Below, piece after piece: positions 1 to 10,400 of a DNA stretch of 64,000 nucleotides. The position numbers were made by a program, and so were the translations under genes. This DNA comes from Epinephelus fuscoguttatus. Its lineage: Eukaryota > Chordata > Actinopteri > Perciformes > Serranidae. The stretch is taken from the NCBI RefSeq assembly GCF_011397635.1, contig NC_064770.1, positions 22,190,200 to 22,254,199 of the forward strand, in the 5' to 3' direction. The notes beneath the pieces were generated by a model that was given only the letters and a program-made list of their open reading frames with translations, was not told the DNA's origin and made no database searches. Within the stretch, counting starts at the first letter, position 1. Each line of letters opens with the position of its first letter.

Positions 1-1549
1 GGGCTGCAGTCCTGCAGGATTTTTGGATTTGCATGCACCAAGTATAGATTAATACTCATCAGCACTTTGGCTTAGAAAGTTAATGTACATTCGTGTTGCT
101 AAAATGTGCTGTTGAGTACAAACAATGTGCAGACATCAATGATGGACCAAGTGATTTAACTGATTGTTGTTATTCTGATATACTCAATAATAATAGTTTA
201 AACCAGAGGGGAGAAACCCACCTGCAGTAGGGACAAGTTGGAATGAAAAAACAATTTAATGTTTAACATCTTCTGTATCTTCTCTCCTGTTCAAATTCAT
301 TCTCAAATGATGTGAGCCGAGAATCATCTGGGTGTGAAATGAGGAGCAGCGGCACATACAGAAACATCAGCCTTCCGAGCAACCGTCATTCACTCTCGTG
401 TTCATTTTTACTCTGACGCATTCCATGGCTTCCTTTGATTCCCGCTCTCTTCATATGTGGCAGTCACTCTGTGCTGAAAGAGAAATTAGAGGTAAAGATG
501 ACAAAAGCATTCTGCAAATTACAAGGCTTTGTGTTTACTATTCTGAGCTCAAACATGACATTCAGTCCAGCAGCATGCTGGTCTTTTGGCTTTTTTCTTC
601 GCTTCAGAAAAAAAAAACAAAAACAAAAAAAACAAAAAAACAAGAAAATACCACAGCCGACTGGAAGTACAGAGTGAAAAAAGAAAGGCCGTAATTACAG
701 CGGAGGATGAAGAGAGAGAGTGAGTCCCCATCGGGAACTCTCATCTGCTCATCTTCATTTGTCCCTCACATGAGAACGCGGTTGACTCTGGTCTTGTTTA
801 GCGGAACATGTCAACAGTCATTCCAGTAATGACTATATATGCTGATGTCAGAGTGTTGGGCCCTTGTTCTCTGAAGACTTAAATCCACTCGCTCAGGCTG
901 ATTTAAACAAAACATGATTATAATAGCTTCGTAACACCATTCTCAAAGACTTAATCAGCTATGACAGTGGGTTTGGCTCACGGGCCAAATGCAGCCTGAA
1001 TATTTACATTTGTTTACATTTTTATGCATGTGAGAATGGATATTATCCGTGCATTCTTGTTGGATGTGATTTTTAAGTCTGCCATCTGGACACAGATGAA
1101 AATGGACTGTCACGTTGACTAAATACTTATTTCAAAGATAAAAGAACATCCGCAGGAAAAATGGCATCTGCAGGAACAAAAAAAAAAAAAAAAAAAAATC
1201 CTCTGAATAACAAAACTCTTTGTGCTCTCCTGTCACTGATGCATGTGTTGAATGATGAGTGTTAAACTCTCTATTTCTACTCTTCTTTGATTCACCCCAC
1301 GCTTTTTCTAATAGACCTCAACAAGTGGCTCCTGCTGGGGAAGTATTAATCTCAACAGCCTTTCTGTCTCCATTTCCCCGTCTCTTCATCATCGCAGACA
1401 GTACAGAACTTGGACTGTTTTACAGCCTTCACTCCAGCAAAACCTCTGAGTGAGTGAAAACAGATAACACTCATTTATCCAGATGCAAACAGACACTGCG
1501 ACTGATGTGAGATTTGAAGGAGGAACTGTGAAAAATCTTTTCATCAAGG

Positions 1550-1650
1550 GAAAGAGACATGAAGCTACAGCCAGCAGCTGGTTAGCTTAGCTTTACACAA
1601 AATAGCAGGAAACAGCTAGCTTGTATTTGTCACCAACAGTGTAACCTAAT
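1550..1650 (-). repeat. Dispersed teleost repeat fragment (copy 1)
   Basis: Read on the minus strand this contains the phrase GCTAAGCTAACCAGCTGCTG followed by GCTGTAGCTTCATG, which recurs in degraded form on the + strand at about 3530-3680. This phrase is familiar from a widespread teleost interspersed repeat. It has no coding capacity and its boundaries are not resolved. Confidence 0.5.
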
Positions 1651-1904
1651 AAACAAAATTCACCATTCAGTCAGATGTAAAAAAAATTCTGTAAAGTGTC
1701 AGACTGGAGTGCTACAATGTCCTAAAGCCTGTGAACGAGTTAGCGTTTTAGCACTCCTGGTTCCCTCGTCTCAAACTTAATGGGTTTTTAGTAACAGTAG
1801 ATGCCTGAAATAAGGTCTGTGGTTACACATGCTTAAGAGACTTTCATGTTTTCTTCTACAAGGTAAAATTCAGCAGGGACCCCCCCACCCCTCCGTATCT
1901 TGAA

Positions 1905-1970
1905 AGAAGACAATGCATGTAACAGGCAGAACTTCACACGGTGTCCCAGAACGTGGACAACCAACACACC
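1905..1970 (+). repeat. Dispersed repeat fragment, pair with 13757
   Basis: About 65 bases here, starting near AAAGAAGACAATGCATGTAA, align at roughly 85 percent with the stretch beginning near 13757 (same order, same strand). Shared phrases include GCATGTAAC, GCAGAACTT and GTGTCCCAGAAC. Two copies 12 kb apart show this is an interspersed repeat; I cannot name the family. Confidence 0.55.
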
Positions 1971-2325
1971 CAGGGTACCGTGCACGCTGTATGTTGAAGT
2001 GGAAAGTCCATTACCAAACGTTGATATGTGACAAGGTTGATGTGAGAATGTGTTGTGTCTTACTAGGTAACCAGCAGAGACTCCAGGAAGTCACTGCCCA
2101 ATATGTGTTCTATTGTTCAACGTACTTTTATGTTAAGTTAAAGCAACTCTTACCTTTCTTGCATTTCACACAGCACTTAGAAAAAATGTGAACATCCACA
2201 ACTCCTGCCTCCGTCCAACGTCCCATCCCTCTCCTCCTGCAACTCCACCTCCCTCCAAAGGCCTACTCCCCCCTCCTCCATTACGTCCTCATTACGTCTA
2301 TGATAGACGTAGGCGTTGGCAAGGT

Positions 2326-2532
2326 AACGTTAGATACATGGAAGAGAACAGCGAGTGCAACGTTACAAACGCAACCCTGCAGAGTTTTAAAACTCAGTCA
2401 GTGATGACTAATGAGTTTTAGAATAAGGTTACAGTTAACGTTAGATAGTAACGTTAACGTTACTAGTAAGTGGAAACGCACAAGGAAGATAACGTTAATG
2501 TTTAAGAGGCTACGCTACAGTAGGGTAACGTT
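2326..2532. repeat. Cluster of AACGTT palindromes
   Basis: The palindrome AACGTT, usually as TAACGTTA, occurs seven times at 2326, 2359, 2437, 2450, 2456, 2491 and 2527. Under uniform base composition about 0.05 would be expected in 207 bases. The intervening sequence is not a tandem repeat. It may be the degraded core of a mobile element, or a set of protein-binding sites; the sequence alone does not decide. Confidence 0.6.
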
Positions 2533-2826
2533 AGCCATTAGCAACTGGCATGCGACATTTCGCATACCTCAAGCAAAAAGAAACAAAACATTTTAAAACA
2601 ATTTATGCAACATATAAGAAAGAATATAGTGCCATAGTAGGATGAAAAGGGTCGACATTTCACAGTCCAAAACTCATCAACACATCCTGAGAGCAGAACT
2701 GGGAGATCCTCTTCACATCACAGCACCATGAAATGTTTGTGTATATTGCTGGAGCTTACCAGATGATGCTGTGCGAGCGGTTACGTCAGTCGGAGGCCTC
2801 CACGTGGGGAAGACAGACAAGACAAG

Positions 2827-2885
2827 AGAAAACTCCGACCAATCATTGCATTTGGTCCGAATGCAATGATTGGTCGGAGTTTTCT
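2827..2885. repeat. Perfect 26-bp inverted repeat with 7-base loop
   Basis: Positions 2827-2852 are the exact reverse complement of 2860-2885, separated by the 7-base spacer TGGTCCG at 2853-2859. Pairing stops immediately outside (G2826 faces T2886, only a wobble). The absence of any mismatch implies recent origin or selection. It could be a hairpin-forming remnant of two back-to-back transposon ends, or a microRNA-like hairpin if transcribed. Confidence 0.85.
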
Positions 2886-3519
2886 TAGAACCATATGAGA
2901 ATGGTATAATGATGAGTTTGTATCTCTGGTGGAATTCACTTACATTTTAGTGTGCCATCAGCTTATTAATAGCATTTTAACCTAAACAAAGAAAAGTGTA
3001 AAATTTCCAGAAAGGTAAGTGTTGCTTTAACAGTAGCATGTATCTTCTCCGAAGCGACTTTCTAAGGGCCTTATTGTCGACTGGAGATGCGTAACCATGG
3101 TACCATGTGCCAAGCCAAACTTTCTTGTTGCGTATCTCACAGGCATCTTTGTTGCCAGATAATGCTTAAATTACTGTAAAAGGTAAATACCTAGTCCAAT
3201 GGGCGCAGGTAATTTTTATTTAGCATCTAGCTTATGTGGTGTTATCGACTTTACAGAGCTGCTTTGGTTGTAGGTCACATTGTATTGTGAGATATTTATG
3301 CTGGCGTAGTGTCCAGTGTTTGCATACTGTCATATTTTACCCAAAATTGTAGGCAATTCATGTATTACCGGTTTCAGACCAAGGTTCTAGACATACAATA
3401 AAAAGTACTGTTTTACTGTACTATATAGCACGTTGGATTTTTGACTTAAGTCTTGCGCGTAACCACTAGCGCAAAGTGCCATTTTTAGAAATATAACATG
3501 TCTATAAGTAAAAGTTAGT

Positions 3520-3690
3520 GGTGTTTTTAGGTGGACTTTGCTACAACACAGCCAGGCTAGCTGTTTTCTGTCTTTTTGCTAAGATATGCTAACTGGCTGT
3601 TAGCTGTAGCCTCTTATCTATTGGACAGATATGAGAGTGGTATTAATTTTCTTATCTAGTTCTCCGTTTGAAAGCCACAATAAGTGTAAC
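3520..3690 (+). repeat. Dispersed teleost repeat fragment (copy 2)
   Basis: Contains the ordered phrases CAGCCAGGCTAGCTGTTTTC, GCTAACTGGCTGTTAGCTGT and ACAGATATGAGAGTGGTATT, typical of a common non-coding fish repeat. It matches the minus-strand fragment at 1550-1650. A different section of what I believe is the same family is at about 10205-10390. Confidence 0.5.
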
Positions 3691-5302
3691 TATTCCTCCA
3701 ACAATTTCACATTAATATCAGTTTGGATTCTAATATGTTTTCTTGAGTCAAGACCAAAGCTTGACACCAGTAGGAGGATTTATAGTGAAGATTTTATTAG
3801 CATTCCCCCACAAATCTTCTGTGATTTGGGTTCTGAGAGGTTCAAGTATCACTGTGTTACAGCTTTGATCAGGAAGTCATACCCATGTCTCCTTGACCTC
3901 TGCCATATGGTGCCTTGTCTGTGTGCGAGCGTGTGCACACACACACATGCTAAGATGCCTGACCATCATTGTATTTCCCTTCAGGCTCAACCTCCCGCTC
4001 TCAAGCGGATATCAAAGGCCTGCATTTACAGTTATCTCTGCTTGGCTGCGCCACGGAAGTAATCACTGCAGGTCAGGGGTCAGTGCTCTGGCCCAAGACA
4101 GAAACACAACTGACTGACATCGACTTCAAAGGAAAGTGATCCTCTGACAGACTGTTGTTTTAGCCGGGAACTCTGGATATCATAATCAGGAGGGTGGAAA
4201 GGGACAGTAAGAGGAGAGAGCGATGGAGTGTGTTGTAGAGATGGGTGGGGGGACGAGTGTCTCAGAAGAGAAGTAGAAGAGAGAAAGACTACCTTTGAAT
4301 AATTAGAGCCAACAAGATCAAAGAACAGGCTCAAGTTTGGTCTGCTTAACCTCTGTAACACAGAAACGGAGCAACAACAACAACAAAAAAAGCGTCATTT
4401 TATTCCGTCCTGTTGTTATTCCTCTGGTTGGCGAAACCCAAAACCATGTCAAACATAATGGAAAATATTTGAGGTCTTCTTTTATTAACCAAGAACAGCT
4501 TTGATGTTTGACGTCTTTATTTGTTTTAGAAGAAGAAAGGGAAGGGGCAATATGGCATGCAAGCGATCTTCTTTTGGAGAGAGCACACACAAAAAAGGGG
4601 AGGAATGAATGATATGAGAGCAAACCATGCTTGTTCATTCTACATAATCAATTAAACACCATTATCGGCCCTTTAAAGAGTGCTGAGATCAAAGAGCAGT
4701 AGGAAATGATCAAAGTGACGGCATTTTGTTTGAGCGCTAAACCCTCCCTGCTACTGTGTCCTGCTCTCCGGCAAGTTCACTGCTTCGTTATAGATCCCAT
4801 GAAATGACAAAAGTCTCGCAACTGCTTTGCTGCGGTGTGTGTTTCACTGTTTGTGTTGATGCTGCAGAGGAGATAAACTGCTTCAAACTTCCTGTCATAT
4901 TTGCGTGTAATCTGTGTTTTGTTATTTCTTGGCATTGTAAAAAAAGAAAAGCCTGGGGAATGTTGGGAATTGCAGATTACAGAAATCTGGCAAAGTGAGT
5001 CGACCAACTGTCTTCAATGTTAGTGGCTCTCGGGGGAAACATAAAACAGCTCTGTTATTGTAGAGTAGGAATTATCCACACCAGTTGTGACAAACTATTG
5101 ATATACTGTGGAGCAGAGTCGACGACTGCTACTTTCATCACTTCAAGTTAAGTTACAATTAAGAAAAAAACTGGGTGAATTACAGCAGGTTAAGTGGAAA
5201 CAAATTAGGGCTGAGGAAAATACAATATGAGGAAAATGGTATGCGATGAAGTTGAAAATCGTGGTAAACATATCACATATTAAAGTGTACTTACTTCTGA
5301 CT

Positions 5303-6458
5303 AGGGCTGGATACCAAACTCTTTTAAGGGTGCTTTCACACCTGCCCTGTTTGGGTCGGTTCAATCAAACTCAAGTTCGTTTGCCCCCTAAGTGCGGTTC
5401 GTTTGGGCAGGTGTGAACACAGCAATCACACTCAGGTGCACACCAAAACAACCGGACCAAGACCTTCTTGATGAGGTGGTCTCAGTCCGGCTACAAACGA
5501 ACTCTGGTCCGACCTCAATCCGAACCAACTGCATTACGCATTGTTTGGGTTAAACATGAGCATGTTACAGTCCTGGAGGATTATTAATGTGCACCTCCTC
5601 CTGTACTGCCTTAATATGCACATTCAGCACATCCAATGCATCGAAACATTGTTTTCTAGTTGGAGCCGCTCCCCGTTTTCAAACTAGTTTGATTAAAATG
5701 AACAATGACAGCAATATAGTCCACGATGAGCAGCGCTAAAATCAACCTGTGTAGTTGTCCCTCCATGGTGACATTAGAAAGCGTCGCATTTATCTTGCAA
5801 GTGTACTCTTCTTCAACCTTTGGTTTACTTCCTGGATTTTTCCGGCATGGAAATTCTGACAAATCAAGAGCAGCTTTCTCACTCAAAGCATTTTCTCTGG
5901 TCTGCTTGTAAATGCTGCCGTGAGAACATGAACCAACCCTAGGCAATGATGCAACTTTGTAACAAAATAAGTCCCTGATTCAGACCAAAGCAAGCGAACT
6001 CTGTGTCTGAAAGCACCCTAAGGTTTCCGACCGTAGTATGTCTGTACTAAGAAGCACCAATTCATGTTAAATCAATCGGTGCCACATCGTGGTACCCAAG
6101 AACACACCTGGGTGAGAACGCCATGTTCAGAAAGGAGGCTAAAGCACTGTTAAGTGATCCAAAGGCGGAAAACTGTCCACTTAACTCCATGGCTGGCTTC
6201 CTGGCTTTTGGGCGCTTTAGGATGGAGAAAAAAGACAGAAGCACTGCAAAGAACCCCGAAGCTGGCCACAGAACTTGGTCAGCTTCCTAGTGAGCGGAAA
6301 CAGAGCTAGAGAGACGAGCAGACACCGACAGACAGACAGAGACTTAACTCCGTGTGTGATTAGAAAACAGCAGAGCACCCGAAAAAGGTATCATTGGGTA
6401 CCGGTACTGAATTCGAGGAACCAGTATCACTCTAAATGTGAACTGTACCCAATGCTAG
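5303..6458. mobile_element. Non-autonomous DNA transposon interrupted by a second element
   Basis: The left end AGGGCTGGATACC at 5303 and the right end around GTACCCAATGCTAG (ending 6458) are degenerate inverted repeats. The interior after 6040 (phrases GAGACGAGCAGACAC and TGTGTGATTAGAAAA) matches the element in mafg intron 2 at 52593-53280, so the two are one family. The copy is split by an independent insertion at 5328-6018. It has no transposase reading frame. The 8-bp-type target duplication seen for the mafg copy suggests a hAT-like family. Confidence 0.6.
5328..6018. mobile_element. Inner MITE with GGGTGCTTTCA termini
   Basis: Begins GGGTGCTTTCA at 5328 and ends with its exact reverse complement TGAAAGCACCC at 6018, an 11-bp perfect terminal repeat. 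It is flanked by TTAA on the left (5324-5327) and CTAA on the right (6018-6021, overlapping the last C), so a 3-bp TAA target duplication is the economical reading. That favours a PIF/Harbinger-type element, though this is inference. The element is 691 bp and lies inside the older element at 5303-6458. Confidence 0.6.
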
Positions 6459-7525
6459 TTCTGCCTTTCAGCTGCTTTCAGTATACTGCTAAAATACAAA
6501 GATGTTCTTTTATTGAACAAACTGACTATTGATCTGAACACAAAAGGCACCAGTAAAAAAGAATGACACATTTTAAAGTGCAGTTTTCTACTGACACTCT
6601 TTTTTAACTAACTCAAAAAAATGTTGAGTGCAATACTCCAGTTTTTCAAGTTGTTGCATTTATGGCACAAGTTGACATACAGTGGTAAAAAATTGTGCAG
6701 CCCTAAAACAATCTGGTATTTCATTGGGCTATATAAAGGATGAGATGCACAGTTAAACAAAGTCACACTTCTTCTACATGTCTTTAAAACTGGAAAATAA
6801 ATTGGCTTAGGTTTAGGTGCATTTTGACCCGTAGCTGTGTAAGAAAGTCCAAAACAGCATTCCAGCTATCAAAGGCACAAACCACAGACCATCTTAAGTG
6901 TATGTGTTCAGCAACTGGACACTTCAAATGCATAGCAACGGCATGAAAAGGAGCCTCTTCAGCTTGCTGGGTGTGAAAACAGGTGGAGGGGGGAGGACGA
7001 GAGGGAGTCTTTCATGGACATCCTGTCAAGAGGGAAGGGCACGGGTGGAGCAGCATCACAGCGGGCGTAAGAAAAGTCAGCGTTTCAGGGTGGTCAGCCG
7101 AAGAGTGCAGGAGGTCAGGGAAACAGTGTGTGAACTATTCCACACCACACCGCACCATCCAGGTCTTATCACTGCGTCCTTGTTGGCTTTGAGTTTCCAA
7201 GCTGATGGGGGGGGCCGCTGACTCTCATGACAGATGTAAACCACTGGCACTTAGCCTGTCGTCAGCTAGAAGAAAGCTCTCATCGTAATATGTTTTTATT
7301 TGGCCACTTCCCTTAACTAACGGACTCATTTTATTGACTGCATTCTGTGCTGGAAGATGTCAATAGGAGAAAAATGTGGTACAACGTCTTTTTAAACGGC
7401 TCTAAGTGAACAAAATGGTGCAATGTGGGCCTATTGTAGTTCCACCGTGTCTTATCTGCACTTACAGATGCTCAAGTCTTTTTTATGTCAGGTTAAGTGA
7501 GATCATTCCTTCAAAAGAGACCCTT

Positions 7526-7982
7526 AAGGCCCAGACACACCAAACCAACATCAAAGAACCAGTGGCGGCGAAGACCGACTGTTGCATCGCCTCAAGTCGC
7601 CCTCGTCTCGGCCAAATAGCTGCACTTGAACACACAGCCAACTACCATGTACATTCTGTGCCTGTGTGAGGAGGAAAAACTCTCTATACCAGCAGGTGGC
7701 AATAGTCTGTAATTGTTACTCGAAAAGTTAGCCAATTAGCACATTGATAACACAACCCAATGTTGAAAGAACAAAGGATATTTACTGTTTTCCTCACTTT
7801 AGTTTCACTTCTCGTGTACTGAGCTTAACTGCCAATCAGGGTGATTTCTCTCAGCGACTGGCTCCTGCTTCTCAGAACACATACAAGGGCTGAGTAGTGT
7901 CAACAATGTGGGACACACTGTAAAACAATAGGGCAACAAAAGCTTACCAACGGCCAACCGTTGGCTTGGTGTATGAAGGCCT
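7526..7982 (+). mobile_element. MITE with terminal repeats, copy 1
   Basis: The left end AAGGCCCAGACACACCAAAC and the right end GTTGGCTTGGTGTATGAAGG are imperfect reverse complements. The interior (phrases ACATCAAAGAACCAG, TGCACTTGAACACAC and ACCAGCAGGTGGCA) is shared with the inverted copy at 18015-18640. No protein is encoded. It is a non-autonomous DNA transposon by structure, of unassigned superfamily. Confidence 0.65.
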
Positions 7983-10042
7983 GTAGTTGTCAGCTAAGAG
8001 GCTTATATGTACTGAAAATATCCACTGTTATCACTGTGTGAAGACATTTGTATTATTACAAATGGCAAATTTTGAAATATTGCCTCCTACAACATGTAAT
8101 CTTGGACCCAATCTATACAGCAGAGACCAGGAATGCTTTATGGGAGCCAATAATATGACAGGAAAAATTCATACGTACTTTGGTATGTTTCTAACAAGAG
8201 CAGCGAGTCAGGTCAGATCATCTGCTGCGTAAAACTGTCAAAAATAACATGGCTTGTACAAGACTTTGGTGTTGCCTTGGTGTAAAAGCTCTGACGCAGT
8301 GCATTATAGGAGCACAAGAGAGAAGACATTTGATCTAAAGCCCAAGTGGTGGTCTGTTTTGTCTGTAATAATTCACACACATACACATCCATTCACACAC
8401 ATGGAGATACTGCTGAATCATGCCAAAAAGGCCATTTGATCAGCGTCAGACCCGGGAGAGGTGACGTCCCATCCAAGAGGATTCACACGCTCCCCACTCT
8501 CCAGCACAAAAGGGCAGAACAACAATATTATGGTGTCCACTGAGTGCCTACCCCCCAGTAAAAACATTTCTGTGAGAGTGGGCTTGACCTACCTCTTCTC
8601 TCGTATAAAAACACAAAGCCGAGTGTATTCCGACAGCTGCTGCCCGGGTGCCCTGCGGAGAACAGAAGGAGAGCTTTGAAGATCTTGACCTTCTGGAACA
8701 ATAAAACGCAATCATCAAACACTCTCCTGAGACAGACTGCTGACCCACAGATCCGAGTGTCTGCTTGAGATAATTCATATTAAACTGTAGAGATCACTGG
8801 GCCTGTGTATGTATGCGCCTGCATGTGTGTTTGATGCTTGCAGGGGCACACATCATGACTGACAACACGTGGAGTGCGGTTTACTACTGCGATCTAAATC
8901 TGAATCATACCACCTTCTAGAGCATTTACATGGTGACGTACTCTCTGCTACAATGTGATCTCAGCACCAAAGTATCCATTCTTTCAAGAAATGCATCTGC
9001 CCTATAATTTCAGCATTACTCAGCCTTTGCAAAGAATATTTCAATTCTTTGTCACACAGAATCAAAAGCTCACAAATGACTCAAACAAACAAAAAAAACT
9101 CCCAATTGCCTCAGCACCAAACAGGAAGTGCTGTATCATTACCATTCAGCACTGACTGGAGCCCATTACTCCTCCTTTATGACATTGACTTTGTATTTCA
9201 TCACCTTGACTAAAGGGCGATAATGGATAAAGGAAATGCACTTTTTTCACTTTCTTACTGTCAGTTAGATGAGACGATGGATATCACATTTGACTGTACA
9301 GTAAATATGAAGATAATGCCAGCCAGTGTTGTGCATGAAGGGCTAAAATGGCCACCCATTTAACACGTTCATATTTTTGGGTGAAAATACATTAATTTAT
9401 AACTTGTGAACATGAACAATTAGCGACGCAAGTTTTACAGCACCAGAGGATTTAAATCAAAGTCTTTTCCCCCATCGTGTGGTGTTTCCTTCCTGTTGGC
9501 TTGTGCTACTGGCACTTGAGACAATGCAGCTACCCGTACTGCTAAAGCCAGTTCATATGGATATTTGAAGGACTTTTAGGAACCAACCAGTAAAGATTCC
9601 AACTGAAAAAAATCTCACATATATGCCAGTTGTACCCAAAAAACAAGTCTACACATCAGCCACATCGGCGACGTATTTAAAGCAACACAGTGAGTTGAAG
9701 CATCAGACCAGTCTTGGGAAATATCTGCGAGTGAATGATGATCGTAATATTTTATTTTATTAAAAAAAAATGGACATGAATGTAAAACAAATACATTTTT
9801 TAGGACTGTGAATGTCGTTCAAAATTTAAAGAGTGAACATCTTCATCTGTGTTGACTGAACTTTGAGCTAGCTCATGTGAGCACCCAGCACTGGACTTAA
9901 AACAGGGAAAACCGCCAGCCTGTCTTGTGGAAAGGTAACAATATCTGTCAGCAAGAACCTCTAAATGTCAGTAATTAATTCATACAAAAGCTAAAGTGTA
10001 AAAATCACAAATCATAATTTTACAGGGGAGTCAATGTGCAAT

Positions 10043-10400
10043 ACTATTTCTTGGCCAGAACGAGTTGCATCACAACCACGAGGGCTCCAGGAAGGTACTG
10101 GTCCTGGCTAGGGGTGCACGATATACTCAGGGCTTCTCTGTAGTGTGACAATACTTCGTTTATACCTTTATCTTCTGCAAACTGGATATTGCGCAGCCGT
10201 AGTCCTGGCCAAGAAATAGTTAGGTACATAGCCTCTGGTGAAATGGCGAATTACCGTTTTTACACTTCGATTTTTGTACGGATTAAACAAACAGATAACA
10301 TTTAGCTTAATGGCGGCAGCTTTATAGTTCACAAACACATAAGAAAGTGGCATCAGTCTACAAGAAAGTGTATTTCCCCAAACTTTTCCTTAAAAGTTCT
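10043..10400. repeat. Composite repeat with 16-bp inverted repeat
   Basis: ACTATTTCTTGGCCAG at 10043-10058 has its exact reverse complement at 10205-10220. Between them a junction near 10112 (GGGGTGCACGATATA) looks like the end of another inserted element. Downstream, 10240-10390 contains phrases such as TTTTTGTACGGATTAAACAA familiar from a widespread fish repeat. The architecture suggests an older repeat broken by a small insertion. Confidence 0.5.

Noticed and set aside
3631-4062. 143-codon open frame
   Set aside because: It starts inside a dispersed repeat, has no recognisable domain, and has neither splice context nor codon pattern of a gene.
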